Notes: generated from the sequence alone by a model not told the origin. A DNA stretch of 64,000 bases from Macrocybe gigantea (GCA_011319805.1 SJRY01000111.1:372001-436000); one strand, 5' to 3'. Shown: positions 44,276 through 57,629, counted from the first letter of the stretch. Program-made: numbers and translations.

Positions 44276-47200
44276 CTAGTCAGCGTTTAAAAATGCGAAC
44301 AGGCATTTTGGCTCACTATCTCGTTTAATCATCGTTTGACATTCCTCCATTTTCTTGAAAAGGCTGACATCCCCAATCACGCGAGCAGCGTCTCTCACTT
44401 CCCGGCAGGTTTCGTCAAGCCGTGTGATGACACGGACAATAGTACCCTCTGCAACGTCAGTAAGTTCGGTAATTTGCTCAAACGGCTGCAAGAAAGTAAG
44501 CGGTGGTGTCCAACTACATCTTCTATGCTGAATATAACATACCATTCCTTTGGCCCACTCATACACGACTTCCATAAGACCGAACCTCGTACTCGACCGA
44601 AAGTCTTCTGACGGTACTTTATAGTAGTCTTGAACTCGTCCGACCTTCTCACTGATGGCGACAATGGCCTCCCGACCCTCCTCTAATTTCTGCGGAATGA
44701 CTGGTTCTACCTCGGTCTTCTCTTGGAATACAAAACAAGACAGAAGCGATACGACCTCTTCTGGTTCGTAATTTCCCAAGGTATTTTCCAATATAAGTTC
44801 CGTAAGGACAAGCTCGTTTGCCGAATTAATCTTAAGGGACCAGGCGGTCAGATCGCAGGAGACATACTGTCGAAAGCCGTACCTCACAGGCCACTCGGCC
44901 TTTCAGGAGCACCGTTGAATTTTCGTCAATGAATTTTAGCTCTTGCAAAACAGCGATGCGTTGCTCGTAGTCGGGAATAAGTTCGAGATTTTGCTCTGAA
45001 ATGTCCATTTTCAAGCGTTCGATGTTTGCTTTGAGGACTTTCTCTGCATGGAGCATAGAGTACTGCTTGCCATTGTTAATCATGTCCCAACGAATTGAAG
45101 CATTTGCTCACATGTTCTTTGAAGGAGGGACAGGTAACGCAAATCTAGAAGACAGCTTTTCTCGAACTGCAATCCTCTTCCGCAACGATTCTTGGAATTC
45201 CAGAGTTCGTATTTTGCTCCAGTCCACTTCAGGGATCAATCCTGCGTGAATCCATTGCTCCACAAGATTCTGGAGGAGCAAAATCGCGTCCCGCATAGCG
45301 GATTTTAAGTGTTGTTCAACAATTCTATCAATGTCAATCTAACGTCGAAGATTACTTCGCATGACGATTTAAAAATGTTACTCGACAGACCTTGATCGTA
45401 ACGTTTGTGACAAGGATGAGACTTGTGATGGGAACAGAAGTCAGTTCATAGTCGCCGTTGTCTACCATTAAAGATTCCGGAGTGGGGGGCCAGAGCGGTG
45501 GAATTGCCTGAGAGTCAACATCTATGCACTGTCAATCCGGTGCATATGATTGTCGCGGATAAGCATTCACCGTGAGCTCTGCTCTTTGTGTCCGAGTCAA
45601 CCCATGCCAGCACAAAGTACGTTTTTGTCTTTTCAAGCACCCCGAATCAAGTACGGTCGATGGTGCTTGCCTGAGCAAAACAGCAATCGTGTTTGACCTG
45701 AAGTGCTGCAGGGGCATGAGAAGAGCAACACGCGGAGGAACATCATCCTCTTACACCATCGCGAAGAATGACCACCCTGCCAGACCCAAGTGACTTGACG
45801 CCTTGTGGATGACTGACCGACATCGTCACGAGATTCCGATTGTAGTCCATTACCTCGGCCGAGTAATTGTATACAGTTTCAATGTCATGCATGCACACTG
45901 CGCAGGACAGCTTTGGAAGCGTCTCCAGTATTTTTTCACTCTGTGCATGATGAGGCATAGAAAATCAGATGACGCTGGCACTGAGTGAGACCTTTGTCAC
46001 CTCTAAAACTTTCTTCTGTTGATCAGGAAGCAGCCGTTGTGAAGCATTTTCCGAAAAGCTTCGTTTGATCATTTCTTCAACCCTGAGGGCTTCTACGCGG
46101 AGCAAATTCAGAATCATGTTGTATGTCAACCTGAATTGTGATGTCAATTTGCCCGGGGTGCCAAGGATCATGGTGTAGAGCGTGGCTTGCTACTGAACTG
46201 TCAGATCACCCAGGGTCTCGTGTCAAAGGCACACATACCTCCGGCAGAGCATCGTTGGCGACTATAATGACCGTCCCGGTGGTGTCCAATCCACGACGAC
46301 CGGCCCGGCCCGCCATTTGCGTGTACTCGCCAGGAAGGATATCCCGGAAACTACGTCCATCATGTTTGCGTATGCTAGAAAATACTACGCATTTCGCAGG
46401 CATGTTGACGCCCTGCGCTGAAATCAGCTGCTGATTGAAGGCTTTGATTGTTTCAGTACTTACCATCGCAAAGGTTTCTGTGGCAAACAAAGCCTTGACG
46501 AGGCCTCTAGCAAACAGAATTTCCACAACCTATGGAGATAATCAGCGTCGGGTAACAAGAGAGAAGCGAATATCATTGCTACCTCCTTGACAATCGGTAA
46601 AAGTCCGCCATGATGCACACCAATGCCACGAGCCAACAGATCTCGCATTCGGCCTATCTGCGGTAGCTTCCTGTCCGATCCTATGGGGAGGGATGTCATC
46701 AATGAAGAAGTTTTCGAAGAAGATGGGTGAGGTCACCTTTGAGGCGTGATACGGCTTTTTCAACGGCCACATGCACTTCGCTTTTCTCCACTGATGTGCA
46801 GAGGTCTGCGTTCACCAACGTGGCGGCATACTCCTCGCAACGCTTTTTAGAAAATGTGAATACCACCACTGGCAGCAACGAGAGCTTGCGCAGGTGACCT
46901 AGCAAGTGCACGTAAAGATTCTTGTCACTTGCGGTATGAATAGTCCTTTGCGAACCACCTCCACGGCCTCTCGAAGGTGCAAGTGCGCCTCGGCCACCGC
47001 GGTTCGCAGGACCACCTCGTTGACCGCGTTGGGCCGCGCTTGCCCCGAGACGTTGCACGGGAGGCAAACCAGCAGCTTCTCGCTCTTTATCTTGTTTGCG
47101 TCTCAGAGCCTCCCCAGCATCTTTGTACCTGTGGTGCGTATATTGTGAGACGAGACCTTTGGTGTGAACTTAAACCGAAGGGCACCCTTGTGAGACAAAG

Positions 47201-49052
47201 GATCTTTTCGCGTCAACGATCTTGTACAAGTCCCTTCCGGCGTATAGAAAGTGTTCAAGAGGCACGGGGCGTTGTGCCGTATAGATGACATAGATGTCCT
47301 TCTTCTTCGTCCGACTTTGGCAGACATCAGTGATGAAGACGGAGGTTGTGAAGCCAACTTACCCAACCCAATCCGCGAATTCCTTTGCGTTTGGAACTGT
47401 CGCAGATAAAAGAATGATATTGACATGATCAGGTAGCAGGATTATAACTTCTTCCCAGACGACGCCTCGCTTGTCGACATAAGACAACGTTGTATGGGTA
47501 AAAAAAAAAAGACGTCGCACCTCCACATCGTTGACATAATGAACTTCGTCAAAAATCACAAATTCAACATCCCGGATCAAATCAGCCCCCTTGTAAAGCA
47601 TGCTCCGTAGGATTTCCGTTGTCATCACCAGACAGCTGGCCTCTGGATTGATTTGTACGTCGCCAGTAAGGATTCCAACGGAAGAGGAGAAAATGTTTGC
47701 TTGAAGTCTCTGAACTTCTGATTAGACAGCGCCTTAATCGGGGAGGTGTATATGGCCCTAACACATTAATTTCAGAGAAGAGTGGATGTACAAGGAGTGA
47801 ACAGTAAAACACTTGCCTCGTCATATGTTTCTCAGCCAAGGCTATTGCGTACTCTGCCACAACTGTTTTCCCCGCGGATGTGTGGGCGCTACGAAAACAG
47901 AATCTCCCATCTCCAGATGATAGACGGCTTGTTTTTGGAAGGTGTCCAACTCGAATGGATACTAAGAAAGGATGTCGACAATTATGGATAATGTAGATAG
48001 ATCATGAACGACCGACTTTGTGAGCCATGACTGGAACACGTTCGTGGAAGTCAGATAATGGGCTGTTGATGTCGACGATGTGGGCCCAATCACGCTTCTG
48101 GGGAGCGCGCTTTGGACGTCGTTGAGAAGAAGCCACTGACTTGAGCAAAGTTGTCTGGACAGATCATGGTAACGGCAACAACGGCAACAAGATAAATGTA
48201 GACCATCGCGTACAGTTGTTGGCAGTAGACCATCGATTTCCGAAGCATTTCGGAACGAGACTGGTTCTTCGTCTATCGCCGATGTCAGAAGTGTTTTTGC
48301 CTGAAAGAAGATTATTCATTTGTTGACAATGTCATACTTTGAACTCACGGATTCGTCTTCAACATGCGGACTAGGCGCCTCATCCAGAGCCAAGAGGTCA
48401 TCATCTTCGAGCACCGCCTCCCCTGTAGTTTCAAGCCGCGACTAAATCCAGGGGGCACGGTCCTGAGTCCTTTATTCGACTTTTTCACATCCCCGTTTTC
48501 TCTCTGAAGCAAGGGATCTTCCAAGCCTCCTGGCCAAAATGGAACATAGCCGGATTTGCCTCTGACAAAGGAGCCACTGGGTGCTGGTGCCCTATTAATG
48601 GACGTGGAGGTCAACCCGCTGGACGAAGGTTGATTTGAAGTCTGCATGGCCAGTCAAATGTCTGACCTGTGTTCGTGAAAGTGCTTCATACTTCTGTATA
48701 GCCAATGACGCGCCCGTCCAACCCAGCGCGAACAAAAGATAACTTTGTCGGAGGCGGGGAGGGTTTGTAGGACAAGAGAGACGGGATGGGTAGTTCATGA
48801 TCCCAATGTCTATGAGTGCACGATGAGCATAGCTATCGCAATGGATGGTTGCGGTCGCACACTTGGTAGACGGGAAGCCATTCCTTCGGCAAAGTTGTCC
48901 GGGGCAACAAAAACTTCTTCTCTATCTCCTGGTTCACCTCCTCTTTTTCCGGGACACGAGCAAGACCGAGCTCTTCCAATAGCTGAGGAGCGTCGTCGGG
49001 ATTTGGATCGACTATTTTGCTTATCACTTCTCTCAGTTTGGAGACATCCATC
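44276..49052 (-). CDS. SKI2: SKI2 RNA helicase of the cytosolic exosome cofactor
   Basis: The largest gene of the window. The ATG at 49052 gives [20 protein letters not shown], then [36 protein letters not shown] and, after introns, [16 protein letters not shown] and [17 protein letters not shown], all typical of SKI2 N-termini. The helicase core has [37 protein letters not shown] (motif I), [30 protein letters not shown] (motif II, DEVH), [10 protein letters not shown] (motif III), [16 protein letters not shown] and [18 protein letters not shown] (motif VI). An RGG-rich insertion ([15 protein letters not shown]) and the arch follow. The C-terminus [20 protein letters not shown] ends at TAG 44276-44278. 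Ski2 with Ski3/Ski8 feeds mRNA to the cytosolic exosome. At least twelve introns; the first codons are less certain than the rest. Confidence 0.9.
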
Positions 49053-50052
49053 AAGTGGAGGAGATGGTACACCGAATTTGGATAGCACAGCCACCCACCT
49101 TCATTTTTTCGAGTACATCTTATCTCTGTTCGAACCTCGTAGATGCAAACGACTATCACTGCGCAGCTAACCTCAAGCATTCGTAGAGTACACGGTTTGT
49201 TGCCCACTGTCCCGGTTATACTCACATTGCCTATGATTCGGACACCACTGCCTTGCGCGAGTTTACTTGTCAAAATTTGCCCCAGTCCATCAACTTCTCC
49301 TAGCCCCATAATTCTCAGTCGCCAAAATCTCATGCCCATTTATCGGCCATAAGGTCAGACCCCCAGACCCGGGCCCATAGGGTTCAACATAATGTATCCA
49401 ATTACATCGACATGCCTTGGCAGATGCACATCTGCTCCTGGCTCCATGCATCTCGACCATTCTCGGCAAATGTCGTCCGACACTGGCTCGGTCGTCCTGT
49501 TCGGTCATAGATTCGTAGCGTCACCAATTTAATCCAGGGTCCTGTTACATGCACCATTTCTATCTTGTTTCGCTTGCAAAGGGCCACCAGGACGGAAATC
49601 AGCTCGCATTCGTCAAGACACGGCGACTAGGGTAGGAGCCAAGCACGAGTCCTTCCCTGACGGTTACGCCGGAATTAGTGCCCCGTTAAGGCATTACGCC
49701 AGGCCGAACTGCGTACCAGTAGCCCACGACCTCTAGATATCATCGCTGTAAGCGAAAGGCAACTTCAGAAATGCTACGAGACAACGATACAAGATTAATA
49801 ATTTAGTGGAAGCTATCGGGGGCCGGGGTGTATATACAAAATCCGACGGCATTGTTCTACTTGTCGGTGCTATATGGGGGCAAGTGTAAATATGTGTATG
49901 AATGGTAAGAACCCAATAATTCCATGTGATCCAATGCAGCGAAAGCGTATAAACTCATTACAATCAATTGGTAACATAATTAGCCTGGCGGTAATTTTTT
50001 TTCCTTCTGCCGAGGTCATCGCGCGACATAGAACGACGGCCTTGCCAGGCTG
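49053..50052. other. Unresolved region with overlapping open frames
   Basis: On the minus strand, 49143-49345 contains a frame starting at an ATG near 49320 (MGLGEVDGLGQILTSKLAQG, then SGVRIIGNVSITGTVGNKPC), and 49290-49587 contains frames with coding-like phrases (WIHYVEPYGPGSGG, VALCKRNKIEMVHVTGPWIK). They cannot be joined into a gene I recognise and do not continue into SKI2. From 49640 to 50050 I see only an AT-rich spacer with a TATATA at 49831-49836. It may be a decayed gene or the remnant of an inserted element. Confidence 0.25.
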
Positions 50053-51494
50053 TTACTGGACTTTCCTGCGAGCGTAGATCGACTGAAGTCGGATATACTG
50101 CGGGAAGAGTGACTCGCCAATTTCCTTGGTGGCATTGCTCTCTAGTTCGTCCACCAGATCTAGAGGTACACCGCTACCAAGCAGCAGAGGTCTACCTGAT
50201 TTGAGAAAAGCCTGAGGAGTGTTGCACTAGATCAATCTCTGGAACGGCATTTGGCACATTGACGTACAAGAATGTCATCCCTCATTGTGGATCCAAACCG
50301 CATGTGGACTTCGTCATTAACGAGCCAGGGCGCTGCTGGGACCCAATAGTCCTGATAAACCGCGTCCTCAAAAGCAGGATGATTTGTCACCCAGCCACGC
50401 AATTTTGTGGCCGCATCGACTGTCCCACCAGCATTTTTCGCGGCGATTTCAGCAAAGGCGAGCCACCGTGGCCACCAGGGAGGCCCTATTTCGTGGGTGC
50501 CGACTTGTATCTGATTATAATTTTCGTCGTAGGCATGAAAATCCCATTCAAGAATATGGACAAGTCCGCCCGGCCGAAGAACTCGGGATATTTGATCGAT
50601 AAGTTCTGCATAGTCCTTTATCTTTGCGGAACAAATGAGAACAACTACGGGCATTGAAACGAGAAGCGGCACATACACCTGACGCTATTAATTGAGCGTG
50701 AACGACATTAAAGTCGCCATAGAAATGTTCCAGGCCGAGATTGATATCATCTACTTCACTCCTGCAGCAGGATGAGGAAGTCGTTCTCAGCGTAAGAGGG
50801 GCGGTGAGACATACCTGCAGTTGTCTGGCATCGACCTTGACTGCGTGTCAAAGTCTTTGACATGGCCATTGAATCAACTGGGACGTACGGAGATTGCATG
50901 GGTACGAGGTCCACAGCTACACAACTGGAATGTGGGAAATCATGGGCTACGTCGAGTATCCTGAAACATTCGCCGTTCACGTTCATGGCCGAAAGTCATT
51001 ACATGGACATCGCGTCTCACCAGCTTCCACTGCCACATCCAAGGTCAAGGCATGCCTTGGTTTCGCCCGGGATATCATCCGCCATAATGTCGTTCATTGG
51101 GGAAGGATATTTGCCCATGAGCTCAACAAACATGGTATGTTGTTTATCTAGGGTAGTCTCAGTGTCAATGTCTCAAAGTTGAATTCTTCATAAGCGACGG
51201 ACCTAGGCGATCCAGTTCCTCGTCGTCAGCCGGAAGACGGTATACTTCCGAGTAATTATTGATGCCTCGGCCGTATTCTTGTTTGACAGCGCTCGCGCGT
51301 ATCGAGCTAGTCACCGACCAGACGGATGGCGCGGGAGACGCAGAACGCATCGAGACATTGTAGGAGGTCACGGAAGTGCCGACACTGGGTGCCGGACTGA
51401 AAGGGGGCATGGAGGCGACAGAATAAGCATCACTGTCGTCGAGGTCGCTGTCGAACCTCTGAGGAATAACATAATGGATAGATTGCTGTGGCAT
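50053..51494 (-). CDS. SAM-dependent methyltransferase (fungal LaeA/UMTA-like family)
   Basis: The ATG at 51494 starts MPQQSIHYVIPQRFDSDLDD and a long Ser/Pro-rich N-terminus (PPFSPAPSVGTSVTSYNVSM) common in basidiomycete members. NNYSEVYRLPADDEELDRLD follows, then after an intron FVELMGKYPSPMNDIMADD, CLDLGCGSGSW (motif I, SAM binding), SSCVAVDLVPMQSP (motif II acidic residue), DDINLGLEHFYGDFNVVHAQ and LIDQISRVLRPGGLVHILEW (motif post-II/III). The end is LFPQYIRLQSIYARRKVQ at TAA 50053-50055. All seven or so exons join in frame; the join QSPSMPDNCRSEVDD requires acceptor ...TCAAG. Expected to be a cytosolic or nuclear small-molecule or protein methyltransferase; substrate unknown. Confidence 0.85.
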
Positions 51495-53320
51495 GGCGTA
51501 GAGGGGAGGCGAGCAGGCTCTTGGCTTGGACCGTTCACATTTCGGTTTTTGGAATTTATAACTTGATCTCTTTGCAGCGAACGGCGGACATCGACCAACC
51601 ACCCGACCACGTGGCTACCATTGAATCTGGATTGCCAAGCACGTGACAAAGTACACTCCATTGCTCCTCCCCGTCCAACCCTTGAATTGAGGTCGTCGGC
51701 AGCCGTCCTCTCTCACCGAATCTATCAAGGACACTCCGCAGGCCAGCGAAGTCCTCCTGTATTTTGGGAAAAAATTTCGACTACGATTCCCCCCTCTGTC
51801 TAGCCATTTTTTTTTGCCCTCGTAGGCGTGGGCGTCCTTGTAGCATATTTCTTGAAGGGATTTTCAGTTAATCCGCTTGCATTATCGGTTTGAAGCATGG
51901 CCGAACTCCGATGTATAATGGCTTCAATCGCGATTGCACAGGCGGGGTTAAGCATCCGTTTTCTCTCACCTGTTTTGCTGTGCCTCACTGCCTTGTTCAT
52001 TCACAAACCTTGATACCTGGGAATACGTCCGGAGAGCCGCGCCATCTGTGATTCCTCCCCTACAAGGCAGCCTCGCCGTGCACACACACTGCTCTTTATG
52101 ACATGGGTTCGACTTCGTGTTACAGTGCGCACATGTGTCTCGGTGTCATCTGGGGAATGAGAATTCCGAGTACCAGCACGTTTCTTACCACCGCCGAGGT
52201 GTCCATCTTTCGTGGCGTAGAACATGAAGCTTCGGCGCTTTCTGGATGACCACGTAAACCTATGCATTCTTCGCAGAAAGTCGCCCAATGCACTGTTACG
52301 TTCTATATCACGCTTCACCCATTTCCTTAAAGGCTCTGGCGAAAAAATAAAAATAAAAAATAGATGAGATTCCGGTCCATAGTTAGTTTTAGAACCTCGC
52401 ACGGCATCATGTGTCGATCCAAGCTTTCCTTCCCGGCTTCAAGATTTTCGCCAATGTCAAAGCCTCGTGCGTTCATAGCAAAGTTCATGTGAGCCTTTTA
52501 TTCATCTCGGCTTTCCACGTTTATTCATCAGCTTCACAATGCTCCAAGAAAGAGCCGAAAAGGCATAAGATGACAGAATGACATGACCACCGACATCTAT
52601 GTTTAAGGACGTTCCCATCTGCCTTGACCATGGCTGGGCACATTTTCTGATTTTTACCTTGAGCGACGCCGGAATGCGACCGCGAGCGTGGTTACGCCAT
52701 CTGTCGCTCAGCAATGGTATGCACATCTTTTCAAGGTGCAATTACCATTTCGCTGCGGTCTGCACCGTTCTCGTGATCTCCTGACTCTGACCTTGCCGGC
52801 GCAAGACGGTTCTATGTCGGCATGGAGACCATGAAAAGGCATCTTGTCTCACACGGTTGTGTTTCTTTGCTGCGGTATTGACTTGCTCCGAGTGGGTGCG
52901 CATGATGGTAAATTTCCCGAGGCCAAAGGTTCGAAAAGCCGACGCTTGACGTCTCTTCGATTATCCGATGTGACCGTGAGTTTCCCTAGGACAAAATGTA
53001 CATATCTATTATCTTGATCATCGTTTTTTCTCGGCCATACGTGCGATATCGCCATCTCAAACGAGTGTCCACACCAAGATGATCCTGGTCTAAATATAGG
53101 GGAAGGAATAAGCAAAAATCAACCGTCGTCGGACTTATCTCCGGCCTGTTGACTAGTTGCCGAACGTCATATCAATTGTTTTGATAATTTGTATGTAGAG
53201 ATAAATGAGTACCTGCGATGGAATCTCCTAGTCTTATTCATGTTCTAGGTTGTAGCCCACCAACGTCCGCAAGTGTCATAACGTACACACATGGACAGAT
53301 GAAAGTAGCTAATGTAGACT
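51495..53320. other. Long region without a supported gene
   Basis: On the minus strand, 51800-52400 has two coding-like stretches: 52220-52390 (RDIERNSALGDFLRRMHRFT, then RKRRSFMFYATKDGHLGG) and 51800-51960 (NPACAIAIEAIIHRSSAMLQ to TRAKKNG). They are separated by sequence that could contain introns, but I could not find a start or a consistent splice chain. The remainder, 52400-53320, shows no gene. A degenerate gene or repeat remnant is possible. Confidence 0.25.
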
Positions 53321-54510
53321 TCACCGCTTCTTCAGAGCAGCGAAGCGTCTTTGTAATGCTTCAAAATCATCTCCTGATTCGCTGGGGGTGCCCTTGACAT
53401 CGGTCTCCTGCGCAACACTAGGTTTTGGGACATCCTGAGAAACGTCTTTCGACGCGGACTGTTCATCCGACTGTGCATCTGATGCTGAAGCTAGAGGTGG
53501 TTTCTCTTCTGTCCTAACTGAGGGATCCTGCAGATATTCAGTTTACAAGGAGAGTTGGATACGTCACAGTTGGGTAAACTTACGTCGGGTGTTGATTCGT
53601 TCTTCTCGGACTGGCCGGACAGAGACCAGACGATGCCATATCCTTTTGCTATTTCCATCATATAGGCATCGACAAGTTCCGAAGAGGGGGTGGACAAATC
53701 CAATTTCCTGACAACCTGGAAGGGATATCAGAAGTCTAGAATGCGCACTCCTTTCACGGCATGTACCCGTTCGCTGACGCAACCGTCTCTATTTTCCACA
53801 GCAGCGATCGAAAATTCGCGACCGTACTTGTGCATAAGGAAATCACGCAGAACATGTATCTCTGATGGACTGCGAATTAGGGGCTGACAAGCAGCGAAGC
53901 TCGCTGTTCACCTTTGACCTCGGTTCTTGGAGCTGCATGAATAATGCTGCAAACACCCTCTCTGATACCTGAAAAGACATTGCCCCGATGAAGCGACAGC
54001 TATTCCGAGCACCACTCACCCACATCCGGTTCCTTTGTGCTGTTCATTTCGTTCAATGAAGTTTTCTCGCAGGACGGACTGGCTTAACTTTTGGTCCAAC
54101 AACCCAAATCTCGCTATCAGAAGTTCGCAATACAGTTCAAGGAGCTCCAAAAGCTCGACATATATATCGTCGTTGATGACTGCGTAATTAACAGTTGGCT
54201 AGCGTGCAATAGGTGCAATAACAGAGGCCCACGCACTCACGCGTTTCTACTTTGATTCTCGCTGTCTCGATCTTCTTGCGTTCGACGAGGGTGGCTATGT
54301 CACGTCGAGCGGCTTTTGCCTGAGCTTCCTTCTTCTGCTGTAGTGTCCGAAGGCGCTGGACAGAGAGACTAAGGCACAGACGTCAAGACGAGTCGTCAAG
54401 ACATGAGAGGCCATGTACCGCAGCTGAACCTGAGAGTTTTTTAAACGAGAACGTGAGCCAAGCGTGAAGGAACGACTGACCTTGACCTTTGCAGAATTCC
54501 AGGGCGGCAT
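53321..54510 (-). CDS. IST1: IST1-family ESCRT-III regulator
   Basis: The ATG at 54510 gives MPPWNSAKVKVQL after an intron, then LSVQRLRTLQQKKEAQAKAA, RRDIATLVERKKIETARIKV, DIYVELLELLELYCELLIAR and FGLLDQKLSQSVLRENFIER, the helical IST1 domain (ESCRT-III fold). A segment VSERVFAALFMQLQEPRSKV leads to the C-terminal half of the domain: FAILD-type HKYGREFSIAAVEN and LSTPSSELVDAYMMEIAKGY. The acidic tail DVKGTPSESGDDFEALQRRF-AALKKR ends at TGA 53321-53323; a C-terminal amphipathic helix of this kind (FEALQRRFAALK) matches a MIM-like motif that binds Vps4 MIT domains. IST1 acts on endosomal membranes in multivesicular-body sorting. Introns of about 50 bp throughout; no break noticed. Confidence 0.85.
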
Positions 54511-54865
54511 GATGGTTATGGGCGCAATGAAAGAGTCTACTTGCCTGATTTGGGTGATATCAAAATTGTCCCTTCTCTATGCTCGACGGCTCGTCCCTTG
54601 CTCCCGACCAAACAGATTCTCATCACGGACATCCCTTTCATCATAATCTAGGCCACATAGGAGCTCTCTCAATTTTCAATAATCATCATGACGAAAATTC
54701 TCTGCAAAGCAAGACCGAATCAAATCTGATGCCGAATGATGGTTGTCCAGGGTCTCGTGTCCCCGAACTGCCAGACCTTGAGAATGTCGCCCATCTGTGG
54801 ACGCACAACACTGATTAGATGTAAACAAGCCCTTCTCCCCGACCCATGAGCATCTCTCGCAGGCC
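54511..54865. other. Divergent promoter region between IST1 and the RasGEF gene
   Basis: About 355 bp between two head-to-head start codons. No separate gene seen and no clear TATA box; the RasGEF-proximal half is CT-rich. Confidence 0.4.
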
Positions 54866-57338
54866 ATGACCAGTGCACAGACACAAACCGCTCGCCAGCC
54901 CGCCCTTCATCTTTACATCGACCCTAATCCCTATGCTTCCCGCATGCACCGACCGCCAGAATCACGCTCACCACCCTCCTCCGCCAGGAGCGTCTTAACG
55001 ACCGCTTCACTGCTCTCCACCACGATATACTCTGTTTTGTGCATGCATGACTTCGATTCCGATGACCCGGATCACCTGCGGTTTCGGAGGAACGAGATAC
55101 TCGACATCGTCAGGAGGGAACCATCCGGCTGGTGGGCCGCCATAAAGCGGGACGGCGATGACGAAAAGGTTGGTTGGATACCCCAGGCCTTTGTAAGGCC
55201 TCTTTCGGACCAAATGGCAGAGCGACTACGTAACACTCCCGAAGAACTGCGAGGCTACGAGTACGAGGCAGAGTTGCTATATTCTGCCCCAACCCAATGA
55301 TCCACGACATCTTGGACCATCCACTGCCACATCCCGAGTCAGCGACCTCAACGATACGCAGAACGACCTCTGCAGAAGCCTATCGCGTTTGTTTTATGCC
55401 CTTTCCTCCGACTTAATTGACTAACCGAACATTACTTGCAAATAGGCAGTCTGGCTCCAAGGCGCTACTTCGCTCAGGGCCGTCCCCGGGGTCTGGAAAC
55501 AATTCGGATCCCTCAAATCAACGATCACGAATTAGGCGCCCTTCTACACCGTCAGCATCTTCTTCCCAGCCTTCTTCTTCGACCTCTTCTTCGACCACAC
55601 CTTCAATCAAACCATCGAAATCTTTTTCTCCACAGGTTGAAGACAGGCGGAGACTTCAACCGTTGCATCACCCCGAAAGAAGTCGAGGTCAAGGACACTG
55701 CCACGCCAATGTATCGCGAACCCAGACAACGATAGAGGCCGGAACGATATCAGCGAACTATCGCTTAACCCCAGCAAGTTCTGCAGGCTCTTCAGATCCA
55801 TTGATCAAGAGCCGCTCTTTTCAGGCGAAATGCAAGAAATCTCCTGCTAACGACGGCAATGCCATCGCTTTGAAGGCGCCGCCCCGCGCTTCGGGGTACT
55901 TGCAGCCTATCCATAGCAACGAGCTTCAGATAGATGCCGATGGTCGTGTCCGTTCTGGCACTCTGGCGGCGCTCGTAGAAAAGTTGACCTGTCAGCCGCC
56001 GACGACCGATCCGACAAGTGAGTTGATTACGTTTGCCCGCGAATCACCCAATTTGACAACGTCAAACTTGGCAGAAAAGGCCGAAGACACCTCGTATAAG
56101 CGCACATTCCTTGTTACGTTTCGGACGTTCACGACCGCCGACCAGCTCTTCGACATGCTTGTGGAGCACTATCGCATGAACCCTCCCGATTCCCTCACTG
56201 ATGCCGAATTTGAAGAATGGAAGCAGCACCTCTTTGTCACACAAGAGCAAATCCTTAATGTGTTCACAATGTGGCTTGAGGAGCATCGATTGTTGGAAGA
56301 AGAACCTCATGTTGCACAGCGCTTGACCGATTTCCTCCAGCTGATCGTGTCCCCCCGCGACTTGCTACGACGGCGAAACTTATCATACAACACATTGAGC
56401 GATTGGTCAGTCTATTACGATGAATCTTCTCTATTATGCACTCATATATTTCAACAATAGACATTTACAACGACTGATGATTCCCCGACCTCAAACCGCA
56501 GGGTCCGAAGGTCACGGGCGCACAGAAACGAGCTGCTCAAGTTGGACGCAATGGACGTCGCCGAGCAACTGTCCCTAATAGAGCACAAACGCTATGCAAA
56601 GATCACGCCACAGGACTGCATACGACATGCGACGGGTTCAAGATTACAGGATGGCGGGAGTCTCGCCAAGTTCTGCAGCACTCACGATAAACTGGCGAGC
56701 TGGGTGAAGGTCAGCGTGCTCGAAAACAATGCGCTTGGCAAGAGAGCGACGACGATCGACTTTTGGATTAGAGTGGCGGAGGTGCGTCCTGTCTCTAGCG
56801 TTGTCCTTGCAGAGGGTCAATCAGGCCATGCGCAGAACTGTGCAACCTGAACAACTTTTCGTCGATGAGCGCGATCATCACCGCACTATCGAGCGCCGTC
56901 ATTAGTCGACTGCATCTCACATGGGCGCATGTGAATCGCAAATCTACACTAGACAGCCTGCTTCGGCATAACGAACCTTCAGGAGGATTTGCGGGGTACC
57001 GAAATCTGATGAACCATGTCGAAGGACCATGCGTACCGTTCATCACGATGTACCTGACAGACATCGTGCACGTCCACGATCAATACATGGACGAGGACGA
57101 GCGCATATGCTTTGCGCAGAGACAACGGTATTTCGAGATCATCTCGGCCATCTTGAATTTCCAGTCGCGGGTATACGACATAGGAGAGAGCGAGTCGACA
57201 ATGAATTTCATATGGAAACACCTGAACGAACTTCAGGACAAGGATCAAAGCTGGTTCTGGGCACGCAGCCAAGAGGTTCAGCATACGGAACTTGCCCACA
57301 CTGATATTCGCAAGGGCCTCGAACGCGCTGGATTTTGA
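54866..57338 (+). CDS. SH3-domain Ras guanine nucleotide exchange factor (Cdc25/Ste6 type)
   Basis: The ATG at 54866 starts MTSAQTQTARQPALHLYIDP. An SH3 domain follows (YSVLCMHDFDSDDPDHLRFR, then GWWAAIKRDGDDEKVGWIPQ-AFV), then a Ser/Pro-rich linker, the RasGEF N-terminal motif (YKRTFLVTFRTFTTADQLFD, FVTQEQILNVFTMWLEEHRL) and the catalytic domain: LDAMDVAEQLSLIEHKRYAK, NNALGKRATTIDFWIRVAE, NNFSSMSAIITALSSAVISR, PFITMYLTDIVHVHDQYMDE and FQSRVYDIGESESTMNFIWK. It should load Ras with GTP at the plasma membrane, upstream of cAMP or MAP kinase signalling. Two one-base breaks: near 55294 (CCCAATGA; an extra C restores the frame through PMIHDILDHPLPHP) and near 56836 after an acceptor (an extra A gives KLCNLNNF). 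The intron that joins DW to VRRSRAHRNELLK is about 96 bp. Confidence 0.85.
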
Positions 57339-57629
57339 ACGATACATCCTTCTACCCAGTAAATTATCTCCTTGCTTTGCACTCCTCTTCATGGTCATCA
57401 GTGTTATGCATGAGTTTACGAATTAGCTGTAGAATTGACGGAGAAGATAGCGCCGGAAAAGAAAATTTGCTGATGTAGGAGAATGCGTGAAACCCTATGT
57501 CCGAGAACGAGACAAATCATGAACGAGGGCCAGAAAATTGATACATTACAAGAAAGCGGCGAGACGACATAGCCTCGCGGGAAAAAAAAAAGGTATCGGT
57601 GGGTTGGAATGTGCGCTGCGTAGATGGAC

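Noticed and set aside
50862..51182. Plus-strand ORF of 106 codons across the methyltransferase
   Set aside because: The minus strand gives a complete methyltransferase with SAM motif and consistent splicing; the plus ORF is a shadow.
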